From assembly GCF_000499385.1 (NCBI RefSeq), contig NW_013654351.1:1-28790 (forward strand): a DNA stretch of 28,790 nucleotides. The letters are read 5' to 3'. The stretch's first letter is position 1, and each line of letters starts with the position of its first letter. The notes below the pieces were generated by a model. It ran no database searches, was not told where the DNA came from, and saw only the letters and a list, made by a program, of their open reading frames with translations. The DNA is from Eimeria necatrix (Eukaryota; Apicomplexa; Conoidasida; Eucoccidiorida; Eimeriidae). A program made the position numbers and the translations under genes. Of this stretch, positions 1-8,489 are shown one piece after another.

Positions 1-936
1 GTTGCTGGCATGGCATGCTGGCATGGCAATGTATCGTTGCGCGTGGACGTTGCTGGACAGATGAATGCATGCGGGAGACGTGGGCGCACGTTTCATGCTC
101 CGCTGCATCTCCGATGCTGGAGCTTATGCGCTCTTCAGGATGTGCGTAATGTAGACCTTCTGGACTACTCGAGCAGATGGATGCAGTTTGGAAGCTGTTG
201 AAGGAGACTGCTGGCGGGAGTCAGCACAGCATTGCGGGCGTGGCGTTGGCATTATGTCGGCGGCCGTGTTTGTTGCACTTGAGAGTCGGACCTGCAGTAC
301 GGCCAGAAGCGCCTGCGTATGTGTATGCTCTTGCTTGCTGCTTTCCAGCGTTTACTTGGTATATAAATTGCACTAACGGCGGAAAGATAATTGCAAGTAT
401 TGTTGTCTACACTCAGAAAGTGCGTTGGGGTAGTATGAGGCTGCTTTGAATTTGCACCGAGTTGCGTGAATATTGGAGATCTGTTTTGACTGGACATGTG
501 TTGTAGACAAGTTTCTTGCCTAGCTTCAGAAGCCCTGAACTGGATGCTTTGATGCTCTTTCGTCTTTGCATTGAATAACTGTTGCTTACTTTGCATGGCA
601 TGTGAAAGTGCACGCCACCTAGCTTTCCTTTGGACTCGGCGTTTATGTTGGAGCAGTGAGTGCTTTGACACTTAGTGCGCGGTTGCGTTTACCCCAAGAG
701 AGCAATGTTAGGCTGTTTCGTTCATTGTGGAGGCTGAGGGGTAGAAGTGTGTGACCAACCGCGGGTTGATGCGTGCTTCGAACAAGAACAAAGTTTGTCC
801 GTATTTCAACGGGGTACCCGTACTGGTTTTGGATATTTGCTACTGGCAATGCTTTTCTATATGCGATGTATATTTCTAAAAAAGACTATTTGTAAACACA
901 CTTTGGCAATGCAACTTGTTCGTGGAAGATTGAGCT

Positions 937-1413
937 GTGGCGCGTGATTGCAGAGACAGTTCATGCAAACGCGCCCGCGCATTTTTGAAATTTGAAGGGA
1001 GTGCGTGGCAAGGTTATCAGGGTGCTCCATATTTGCTGCTATGCCCGGAATCAAGCTGTACGGAGGTCCGTGTACCAGAGCCACACATTGTTTGGCAACC
1101 TGTGCATGCACTAAGTTTGACGGTGGTTCTTTCGCTCAGGTATCTACTGGGTTTGTGGCTGTGGACGAAGGCAAGAGATAACGGATGGTCTGGGGTAGCT
1201 AGGAGAGAGCGCACTCTGCTCTACCACTTGCATGGTCGCTTGTTACTGGCAATCGCTATTTTGTGTATGTTTCGAGGTGGTGTGAAAGTTGTGTTTAATT
1301 GGAAGGTGCCGATGCTGGCGTTTGTTTTTGGGAGGGGTAGGCGTGTGCTTGCCGGGGTATTGAGGGGGGAGCAAGCAATGCAGGTCCGTCTGCTACCTTC
1401 AGGAGGTAGGTAA
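937..1413 (+). CDS. Open frame in repeat unit A, probably not a gene
   Basis: A 158-codon open frame and the longest + frame in unit A. It has a hydrophobic stretch near residues 60-80 (SLTVVLSLRYLLGLWLW) and a second near 105-115 (LLLAIAILCMF), so it could be read as a two-span membrane protein. The initiating codon is uncertain. The homologous frame in unit C (from about 5275) is interrupted by TAG shortly after GGTACTCCA and again by TAG in the GTGGCTGTAGAG segment. This lack of frame conservation argues against a functional protein, although C could be a pseudogene. I do not recognise the protein and consider chance the likelier explanation. Confidence 0.12.
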   Translation: MARDCRDSSCKRARAFLKFEGSAWQGYQGAPYLLLCPESSCTEVRVPEPHIVWQPVHALSLTVVLSLRYLLGLWLWTKARDNGWSGVARRERTLLYHLHGRLLLAIAILCMFRGGVKVVFNWKVPMLAFVFGRGRRVLAGVLRGEQAMQVRLLPSGGR

Positions 1414-1943
1414 TGCGTGTGTTGGATAATTGATGAGTCTGCGGGTTTTGGACAAGGGCAACCATTTAATTCTCTACGATGAATCTAGATCAAGAGCCCA
1501 CCTAGGCAGACTTCATGTGTCATCCGTGCAGCGGAAATTTTGAGGTTGCTTTGCCTGTGCGGGTATTTTTAAACTTAATGCAGGTAGTTCAAGTTAATGG
1601 GCTTACGGGCTGACGCTGAGGCTTGTGCAGTGTTGACGGCCGCCTGTGATGTTGAGCTGAGAGCGCAAGATTCAGGAGTGCAATACGTTTAGGATGTGCG
1701 TGTTGCAGGGATACCGCATTACTGAGTAGGGAAATAATTTGATTTTGAGGTTGCTGATCAGGCGGCAAGAGGCAGAGCATTGTCCATGCAGCTTGCATCT
1801 GGCATCATATCAGCTGCTTAGTTGGGATGGGTGCATGAGATACGGATGGCATGCTTGTGGCCCTGCGCCGTTTAAGAGGCGGTGCGAGTTTGTGCTCGTT
1901 GGTGGCGTCTATGATAACATTCGCAGGTGGCGGCATCGCAGGC

Positions 1944-2198
1944 GGAGGCGCGTGAGTATTTTTGAGCCGTTGTTTACGAGCGGTGTGTGAGAAGTGCGCT
2001 GTGTATGGCAGAAGCGCGTTGTGGAGGAGAGTGGGTGGCCCTTTCAGTGTCATGGGTGCCTGACAATCTTTTATGTTCAAGCACTTTGCGAGTTGTTACA
2101 AACGAGGAATAGGCGATTTCGTCACGCTTCCCATTGTGTTTGTTGTGTGCGTGGGAGGATCATGGAGCCAGAGCACTGAAGGTGTTCTTGTGAATCGT
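1944..2198. repeat. 255-bp exact tandem duplication, first copy
   Basis: Positions 1944-2198 and 2199-2453 are identical and directly abut, with an offset of 255. The base before the first copy (1943, C) differs from the base before the second (2198, T). The base after the second copy (2454, A) differs from 2199 (G). The boundaries are therefore sharp. The segment lies in the 3' part of repeat unit A and is present once in C (about 6240-6490) and once, diverged, in B. Perfect identity beside strongly diverged A/B/C copies means this duplication is recent, or that it is an assembly artefact. Confidence 0.97.
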
Positions 2199-2453
2199 GG
2201 AGGCGCGTGAGTATTTTTGAGCCGTTGTTTACGAGCGGTGTGTGAGAAGTGCGCTGTGTATGGCAGAAGCGCGTTGTGGAGGAGAGTGGGTGGCCCTTTC
2301 AGTGTCATGGGTGCCTGACAATCTTTTATGTTCAAGCACTTTGCGAGTTGTTACAAACGAGGAATAGGCGATTTCGTCACGCTTCCCATTGTGTTTGTTG
2401 TGTGCGTGGGAGGATCATGGAGCCAGAGCACTGAAGGTGTTCTTGTGAATCGT
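2199..2453. repeat. 255-bp exact tandem duplication, second copy
   Basis: Second head-to-tail copy of 1944-2198, with no spacer and no mismatch. Because 255 is divisible by three, frames read through the first copy stay in phase into the second. The same 61-codon + frame therefore occurs at 1994-2179 and 2249-2434. That frame has no recognisable protein features and is not retained as an open frame in unit C. Confidence 0.97.
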
Positions 2454-3010
2454 AGTGGTTGCTTGTTGCTTTTGAGCAGATGCAGTGGCCAAGCAAAGAG
2501 AAGTATAATTTTGACAGGTAGATTGTGTTTTGGTGGCAAGTGGGACTGGTTGTTGCTGTAAGCATGCTGGCATGGCATGCTGGCATGGCAATGTATCGTT
2601 GCGCGTGGACGTTGCTCGACGGATGAATATATGGGGGACGTCGGCGCGCGTTTCAATTGCTGCTGCGTCTCCGATGCTGGAGCTTATGCGTTCTTCAGGA
2701 TGTGCGTAGTGTATGCGTTGTAGAGTAGTCGAGCAGATGGATGCAGTTTGGAAGCTGTTGAAGGAGGTTGCTGGCGGGAGTTCAGCATTGCGGGGATGGT
2801 GCCGGCATTATGTCGGCGGCGCTGTTTGTTAAACGTGCGAGCGGGGCCTGCAGTACTGTCAGAAACGCCTGCGTATATGATGCACACGCTTGCTTGCTTC
2901 TTTCCATTTTTTGCTCGGTATACAAATCGCAGTGAAGCCGGAGGGTCAAATGCAAATACTTTGATTTACCCGCAGTTGATGCGTTGGGGTAATGTCTCGC
3001 TGCTCCATAT

Positions 3011-3508
3011 TTGCACCGAGTTACCTTAGCATTTCAGTTCTGGAGAAATATGCATCTCCAGAAGGTATGTCGAATCGCGAGCAGATTTGCTCAGCGGGCA
3101 CGTGATTTTTATTGCTGGGGAACTACAACGACAGCTGGGGAGATGAACAGGTGTGGAACTGTTAACGGGCAAGCATTCTACAGTGGCGTCGATTTGGCTG
3201 TCACGTCAGCTGCTTTGTTCCTTCGGGTCATGGAGTACTATGCGGGTAGCTTCATAGTGGCCCTGCAGCTCTTAATGGATGGTGCGAGCTTGCGCTTGCT
3301 CATGGCATTTTTCGAGGCAACTGCGTGCTCCGACATTACAGGCGGAAACGTGTTACTATTTTCACTCCGTCTTTTTACTGAGCGGTGTAGCGTACATGCG
3401 TCGCCAAGGAATGAGTTGTCACTTTTGAAGTCGTGTGTGTCTGACAATCGTTTCTATGCGCGCATTTTATGTGTTGTGAGAAGCGAGAAATCGTTTTATT
3501 TTCCATAA
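3011..3508 (+). CDS. 165-codon open frame spanning the deletion in repeat B
   Basis: Second-longest open frame of the window (165 codons), running from the 5' part of unit B across its internal deletion junction into the 3' part. I recognise no domain. Hydrophobic patches occur near residues 60-75 and 80-105, and cysteines are scattered. The same reading frame is not open in unit A, where TAA follows the GCCCTGCGCCGTT segment. It therefore looks like a fortuitous frame created by rearrangement. A chimeric new gene is possible but nothing supports expression. Confidence 0.12.
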   Translation: MHRVTLAFQFWRNMHLQKVCRIASRFAQRARDFYCWGTTTTAGEMNRCGTVNGQAFYSGVDLAVTSAALFLRVMEYYAGSFIVALQLLMDGASLRLLMAFFEATACSDITGGNVLLFSLRLFTERCSVHASPRNELSLLKSCVSDNRFYARILCVVRSEKSFYFP

Positions 3509-3789
3509 TGTTGCTTGTCCGTAGCACCAGGGCGTCCTCACGGATAGGCAGGATGCATGTAAAGCGACGTTTCTTGTATTCCAAAAATGAGCAAGTTTAG
3601 AAAGTGTGTGGAAAAGGCAGCTGCATGCGACTTTGCTCATGATTTACTTGTTTAGGTGATCTCATTGGCAGCTGGCAAGTTGGGAGTGTGTATTATAGTG
3701 TTGGTCAGCAGCTCTGCAGCATCCTCGTACCTTCGTGTGCTAGCTTGTGCTTCCAGCTTGTGGAATGCAGCGCTGTAAGTGCTTTCGAA

Positions 3790-3980
3790 AATCTTGCTTA
3801 GCAAAAGTTACATTTTGCTCTTGGCTTATGAGAGCACACTGTACCTGTCGAAATCGTTCTCAGCGCTGTTCGTTACATATTGTTCTTGGCTTCTCACAAG
3901 CCAGGAACAATATGTAACTTTTGCTACGCACAGACAACGAAATACACCTGCCGAAATCATTCTCAGCGCCTCTCGGACAA
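3790..3980. repeat. Foldback and direct-repeat element between copies B and C
   Basis: Contains a hairpin with 21-bp arms (3872-3892 and 3898-3918), one mismatch and a 5-nt CTCAC loop. It also has a 25-bp direct repeat with three differences at offset 103 (3843-3867 and 3946-3970, core CGAAATC.TTCTCAGCGC). The hairpin's left arm resembles a nearby direct copy at about 3807 (GTTACATTTTGCTCTTGGCTT). The AGCAAAAGTTACAT word at about 3799 is the reverse complement of ATGTAACTTTTGCT at about 3912. The structure suggests an ancestral segment of about 100 bp duplicated in both direct and inverted orientation. It could be a small non-autonomous foldback element. No flanking target-site duplication is evident. 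Confidence 0.85.
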
Positions 3981-4699
3981 CTTATTTCGTCCTGGTAGGT
4001 TGCATTAGTGATTTTGTTAGCATGCTTGCATGGCAGTATATCGTTGCTTGTGGATGTTCCTGGGATAAGGATGGCATGCACGGGATGCACATGCACTTCA
4101 AGTGCTGCATATCCGATACTGAGTCGCAAGTTATTCCCAGAGAGTGCGTGGTTTTAACGCGCTGTGCTGCTTGGAGCAGATAGACTCAGTTTGGAAGCTG
4201 TTGCTGAGAGCAGTTGGAGAACATCTTGTGGCATTGCTGGCGTGTTGACCTTGTGTGGGCAGCGTTGATTTTCGCGCTCGAGAACCGAGACTGCATGTGC
4301 AATGCGAATGCGACCACAACAGCCCGCCTATGTGATGCTCACTCCTGTGCCTTTGATTGTACTAAGAAAGTGCGTTGGGGTTATGTGACGCTGCTTCGAA
4401 TTTGCAGCAGGAGGCGCCTGCGAATAAGAGCTGTGTTTCGACTGATCGCAATTCGTAGGCTTTCGTAGGTAAGTTGTTTGTCTGGTTTAGGTAGCTGTAA
4501 AGCGGAGGTTTTGATACTGTTGAGTCGTCTCGTTGAATCACTGTTGCTTACATTGTTTTGCATGCGAAGGTGCACGTCATCGACTTTCTTTTGGAGCCGG
4601 CGTCTGTGTTGAAAGAAGTGGGTGCTTTCATACTTCCTCCGCAGTTTCGTTTGCTGCCGAGGGACAGTCGTATTCTGTTGTGTTGAGTGTTGAGGAGGT

Positions 4700-5025
4700 G
4701 GAATGGGCGTTCTTGCAGTCTGAATATGTAGATCCCACTTGTTCGTGCCTTTTAGTTATCTTAACCATCTGCATTCGCTCTTGGCATAGAGTGATCACCT
4801 GGCATGCGCGGGTTGTTTTTGTAGCGTGAACAGCAGCAGTCCATGTGGTTTGGGAAACACGGTGAGGTGGCTCATGATTGATGCATCTGCATCTTTGGAC
4901 CTTCGGATGTGTACGTCGAATTTGGTTTTTCTTAGGCATCGCATGCGCTGCAGAAACGAACGGTCGTTCTCAACTGAGCGCTCAACGCAGAATTAGTGAT
5001 CTGCGTGGTAGGAGCATAACGGGAC
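4700..5025. other. C-specific segment absent from copies A and B
   Basis: A joins TTCATTGTGGAGGCTGAGG (about 721) almost directly to GCGGGTTGATGCGTGCTTC (about 761). In C the matching flanks TTCTGTTGTGTTGAGTG (about 4672) and GCGGGTTGCTGCGTGCTTC (about 5032) are about 320 bp further apart. The extra DNA has no terminal repeats that I can see and no convincing frame. It could be an insertion in C or a deletion from A. B cannot decide, because it lacks this part of the unit. Confidence 0.6.
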
Positions 5026-6439
5026 TCATGGCGGGTTGCTGCGTGCTTCCAGCAAGAATAGAGTTGGCCCGTCTTGGAACCAGGTACTTGTGCTGGTTTC
5101 TGATGCGTGCTAGTGGCGATGTGTTTTTTTGCGTGCGATGTATATTTCCAGGAAAGAATATTTGTATATGTCATACTTTGATAATGGGACGTTTCCATGA
5201 AGAAATAGCTATGGCGCGTGCTTGCAGACACACCTGATGCGAAGGTGCAGGGCTGTTACTGAAACTCAAAGGAGGTGCGTGGCAAGGTTGTCAGGGTACT
5301 CCATAGCTGCTGTTGAGCGCGAAATCAAGTTCTACTGGTGTCAGTGTAGTAAGACCACGCGTTGTTTGGAAACCTGTGCATGTGGTAAGTTTGACGGTGG
5401 CTCTTTCGCTCAGGTATCTACTGGGTTTGTGGCTGTAGAGGAAGGCACGAGATAGCGGAGGATTTGGGGCAGCTAGGAACGAGCGCTCTGCTACGACGCC
5501 ACCACCGTGGTTGGTTGTTATTGTCAATCGCTATTTTGTGTATGTTTCCAGGTGGCGTGAGAGTTGTGTTTAATTGGGAGGTGTCGATGCTGGCATTTGG
5601 AAGGTCTAGACGTATGCTTGCCGGGGTATTGCAGTAGGGGCAAGCAATGCAGGTCCGTCTGCTACCTTCAGGAGGTAGGTAATGCATGTGTTGGAGTATT
5701 GATGAATCTGCGTCTTTTGTACAGGGACCGGCGGTTAATTGTTTATGATGAATCTATATGAGGAGCCCACTTGTGCGACCTCCATATGTCATCAGTGTAG
5801 TGGATAATTTGAGGTTGCTTTGCTTGTCTGGGCAGTATTCAACTTAGTGTGCCTATGGGTTGATGCTGAGGCTCTTGCAGTCGCCGAGGTTTGTGCGCAC
5901 ACGGGTTGATGCTGAGGCTTGTGCAGTGTTTACTGTTGCTTATGATGTTGAGGTGCAACGTCTTAGTTGCAGAACGGAACGATACGTTCAGGAAGTACGT
6001 TTTGCGGCAATGTTGCATTGATGATTAGTGAGAGGATGTGACTTTGCGGTTGGGGATTTGGTCACCAGAGGCAAGATATTGTCCAACTGGCCTGTGTTTG
6101 ACACCGTGCCGCCTGCTTAGTTGAAGTCGGCGCATCGTATGGGGTTCACTCGCTTATCGCTCTGCGCAGTTTCATAGGTGGAGTTTGCGGTTGTTGGTGG
6201 CGTCTGTGATGGCATTTGCTGGTGGCGGCATCGCAGGCGGAGGCGCGTTAGTATTTTTGGGCCGTTGTTTAAGAGCGGTGTGTGGGAAGTGCGCTGTGTA
6301 TGGCAGAAGAGCGACGTGGGACAGGGGTGCCGCTCTTGGTGTTGTGTGTGTCTGACCATCTTCTATGGGCAAGCACTCTGTGAAATGTCACATACGAGGA
6401 ATAGGCAGCTTTGGCGTGTGGGCGGCCGTCGATATCATT

Positions 6440-6893
6440 AGCATGCATGCGCGTTTGTGAGCCTCACTGTTTGGCGGCATGCGCCGGAGGTAAAGTGATT
6501 CCTTTCGCTTTAGGCACTGCAGAGACGTATGTTTGGCGATCCCCTAAAACGACAGGCTGCGGTGAGCGTCCGGCATATAATTGTAGTTGATGGGTGAGTG
6601 TGATGCCAACTGGAAAGATGACAGATACATCGTGGCGCTGGTCATCAGCGTTATGGCTCGCCTGTAGCCTCTTCCCTTTGCATATGGCTCCGGTGTCTGA
6701 CTTGCATTTGCTGCAAGTGTGGCCCGTGCCTGTGCTGTTGGCTGTGTGTGGCACAACCTGGTATGTGCGTGGAGCGATGATATCGCCAGAGCTCCTGCAA
6801 ATGCACTGAGGGACATTGCTCCGGTGCGTAGCGGACGTCACACACTGCGTTTAGCTCTCGAGAAGATGCTGCAGCGGAGTGCTGAGCATGCAT
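6440..6893. mobile_element. Possible insertion in repeat C, flanked by AGCATGCAT
   Basis: This segment has no counterpart in copies A or B. It is bordered by the 9-bp word AGCATGCAT at 6440-6448 and 6885-6893, which could be a target-site duplication. The word overlaps TGCATGC-type motifs that are very common in this window, so the coincidence may be meaningless. No terminal inverted repeats, poly-A tail or transposase motif is visible. Confidence 0.25.
6464..6841 (-). CDS. 125-codon minus-strand frame in C-specific insert, possible exon
   Basis: Open frame of 125 codons in the segment unique to copy C. Over about 70 codons in its N-terminal half, the hand-counted G+C by codon position is about 50% (first), 54% (second) and 61% (third), a mild coding-like bias above the local background. 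The predicted peptide is hydrophilic with a cysteine cluster in its first half (CIC, then TCSKCKSDTGAICKG), followed by a stretch rich in V, I and L. I recognise no family. No good Kozak context or start is evident, so if real it is more likely an exon or a pseudogene fragment carried in with the insert. A second minus-strand frame (6544-6816) overlaps it. Confidence 0.3.
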   Translation of the reverse strand: MTSATHRSNVPQCICRSSGDIIAPRTYQVVPHTANSTGTGHTCSKCKSDTGAICKGKRLQASHNADDQRHDVSVIFPVGITLTHQLQLYAGRSPQPVVLGDRQTYVSAVPKAKGITLPPAHAAKQ

Positions 6894-6945
6894 TCGACAG
6901 CTGGGCGGTGTTATCTTGACAGGTTGCAATTGGTGGCTTTGCATG

Positions 6946-8050
6946 CTTGCTAGAATGGCGTAAGATCATTGTACAGGGATGCTGCTATACCTTTCACAAT
7001 AGGTGCTGCCCATGCTTGCGCTTTAGGGTGACATCTTGTTCAATGAATGGCAGCTATCTTGTCAGACCTCGTTTTCTGGTTGAGTAGAGAAAGAAGTCTT
7101 CCGCAACCACCTTCCTCGCGACAAAATTATGCCGCCCTTCTGGTTCGCGCGCTTGAGAAGAGTTAGTATTATATCTAGGCGTATGCAGGTGGCGACATCT
7201 CCTGCGCAGTTACCTTTACGTGCAGATTGATCAATGTGCAGGAAGATAAGGGGCACCATGAATGCATGCTGCATGCAAATATTGTGTGAATCAGAAAGTG
7301 CGCGCGCGAGTTGAGAATGAACCACTGCCTGCAGGTACAGTTTCTGGGAGGTCTATGCTTCGTCCAGAACTCGTGAATCGTTACACGTCGCGACTTGCGT
7401 TTGATTGTGATAGATTGCAATTATCAACTAAGTGATATGCGCAGTGTTGCAATAGAAGTTTGCAGTAGGGAAATAGCTCCTGGACGTCACTCGCATCTAG
7501 TAAGTCCCTTTTCCCTGTTTTTGACAGTCGTAAATGAAAAGCCGCATCTTTAAACAAACAGATTGCCTGTATGCGCATAAATCAGGGGTCTAGCTCTGAA
7601 TTGGGACTTCATATTGTGATCTCCCTAACGGCATGTAGCTGCAAGTGCCCGTGATGAAGGCAATTTCTGAAGGCTAGGGTGGGCGGGCCGCTTTTAGAAA
7701 TGGTGAATATCAGGAAATGAACACACATACAAGTAACGTAGATGAGGGCTTCTAATGGGAAAGTGTTTTGAAGAAATAATTTGCAGACTTACCTGTGCAT
7801 ACGAGTGATTATTTCAATCTTCCAGGACTAGCCTTTGCATGCTTGTGTATTCACGTGGCCTATTGATAGCCCACTTCGATACTTTTATTATGTTTTTAAA
7901 TTGATGCACGATAAAAACCACTTGCACAGTCTTCTTTTATTTGCAAAGGCAATTCGGATGCCTTCAGAAAGTGAGGTCACGGTTGTAGACTTGCACTTCA
8001 GTTTTCGAAGATGCCTGTAAACTTATTGCATCGGGCAAGTGTATCGGTAC
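6946..8050. other. Gene-poor stretch, no recognisable feature
   Basis: No frame here exceeds about 97 codons and none is convincing. The only notable local structure is the doubled GCATGCTGCATGC word near 7264, in an ATGAATGCATGCTGCATGC context that recurs partly at 9058. The segment directly follows the repeat array and shows no further clear unit homology. Confidence 0.5.
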
Positions 8051-8163
8051 CTTGATGTACACGGTGAAGCGGCGGCAGCAGCGCGCCGTCACCTTGACGT
8101 TGGTGGGTATTTGAGCTGCCTGGTTAGTGTGGAAGACATTGGAGCACATGACAAGGTCCCGTG
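8051..8163 (-). CDS. Candidate internal exon with strong codon bias
   Basis: Read on the minus strand, this 113-bp stretch is open. It is preceded by a splice-acceptor-like CTATCTGTAGCATTTGCAG (8164-8182) and followed by GTACCG (8050-8045) after ATCAAG. Over its 37 codons, third positions are about 81% G+C, against about 51% at first and 43% at second positions and roughly 46% in the surroundings. This is the pattern expected of a real coding exon in a genome that prefers C- or G-ending codons. The peptide includes RDLVMCSNVFHTNQAAQ and VKVTARCCRRFTVYIK. I do not recognise the family. The open frame itself runs further (7964-8239), but the bias is confined to the central part. I could not chain it convincingly to neighbouring exons. 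Confidence 0.42.
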
Positions 8164-8270
8164 CTGCAAATGCTACAGATAGGGGAAACAGATTCGCATT
8201 TGTCGTTATTCCTCCGTGCTGTTCAGGCCTTCGCCACATTAAACTGTGTATTATAATGTTTCCTGAAAGT

Positions 8271-8395
8271 TTTCAATGTTGCATAAAGTGCGTGGCAGGC
8301 TGCTTTGCGGAAGTTAGAGCTGGTATGGACGAAATTTGCGGTGAGCGTGTGAAGCCGTAATTCCAGTTGACTCACGCTTGTCGAGCAACGCTCCA
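8271..8395 (-). CDS. Possible neighbouring exon or small open frame, minus strand
   Basis: Part of an open frame that starts with an ATG near 8395, within the larger 8223-8489 frame, and lies upstream on the minus strand of the 8051-8163 candidate exon. Third-position G+C is about 64% over 36 codons, weaker than in the neighbour. The peptide includes LTANFVHTSSNFRKAACHA. No canonical donor that would splice it into 8051-8163 is visible between about 8270 and 8164, so the two may not belong together. I do not recognise the function. Confidence 0.2.
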
Positions 8396-8489
8396 TCGTG
8401 GAGAGCCACGTGTTTCTGTGGAAAACGGTTGTCGCCAAGTGCAAAATTGCGTAGTAAATGCATTGTTGGTGAGGTTCACGAGGCTTCAC

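Larger units (their letters stand above)
1..2561. repeat. Tandem long repeat, copy A (5' end cut by window edge)
   Basis: Copy A of a long unit that recurs as B and C. Its opening stretch (3-54) is identical to 2565-2616 in B at an offset of 2562, and its homologue in C begins at about 4021. Many landmarks recur in the same order in C: the GAGCAGAT..TTTGGAAGCTGTTG block near 170-200, AAGTGCGTTGGGG near 418, a 50-bp block at 1113-1162, a 46-bp block at 1371-1416, and GGTGGCGGCATCGCAGGCGG near 1926. Between these blocks the copies differ by many substitutions and small indels. The array probably continues beyond position 1. Open frames in the unit are not consistently preserved between copies, so I read it as non-coding or decayed sequence. 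It could be subtelomeric or satellite-like, but no telomere repeat is visible. Confidence 0.85.
2562..4012. repeat. Tandem long repeat, copy B (middle deleted)
   Basis: Starts with a stretch identical to 3-54 of copy A. It follows A through the GAGCAGATGGATGCAGTTTGGA block (about 2731), the CTGCAGTACTGTCAGAAACGCC block (about 2848) and the GCGTTGGGGTAATG block (about 2981), up to TTTGCACCGAGTTACC near 3026. It then resumes only at the 3' part of the unit, with GTGGCCCTGCAG near 3258 against GTGGCCCTGCGC near 1858 in A. The A interval of about 530-1800 is therefore missing from B and replaced by roughly 200 bp of unrelated sequence. After about 3500 no clear homology to A or C is visible until the foldback element near 3790. 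Confidence 0.8.
4013..6945. repeat. Tandem long repeat, copy C (longest, with insertions)
   Basis: Homologous to copy A from CATGCTTGCATGGCAGTATA at 4021 (A: about 14) to ATACGAGGAATAGG near 6392 (A: about 2100), in the same order and orientation. C carries two segments that I cannot find in A or B: about 4700-5025 and about 6440-6893. The closing motif TTGACAGGTTGCAATTGGTGG near 6916 resembles the end of A (TTGACAGGTAGATTGTG near 2512). Just after it, GCATGCTTGCTAGAATGG (about 6942) resembles the start of a further unit, but homology fades at once. A and C differ at a large fraction of sites outside short conserved islands. Confidence 0.85.

Noticed and set aside
1017..1214. Minus-strand frames at 1017-1214 and 5291-5527, similar between A and C, as a conserved protein
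   Set aside because: The similarity follows from the 50-bp conserved DNA island. Outside it the peptides differ freely, and two other frames are equally similar.
1994..2434. Two identical 61-codon + frames as a duplicated small gene
   Set aside because: They are identical because they lie in the exact 255-bp duplication. The frame is not maintained in unit C.
6440..6893. AGCATGCAT flanks as proof of transposition
   Set aside because: The word overlaps a motif that is abundant throughout the window, and no terminal repeats or transposase are present. Retained only as a possibility.
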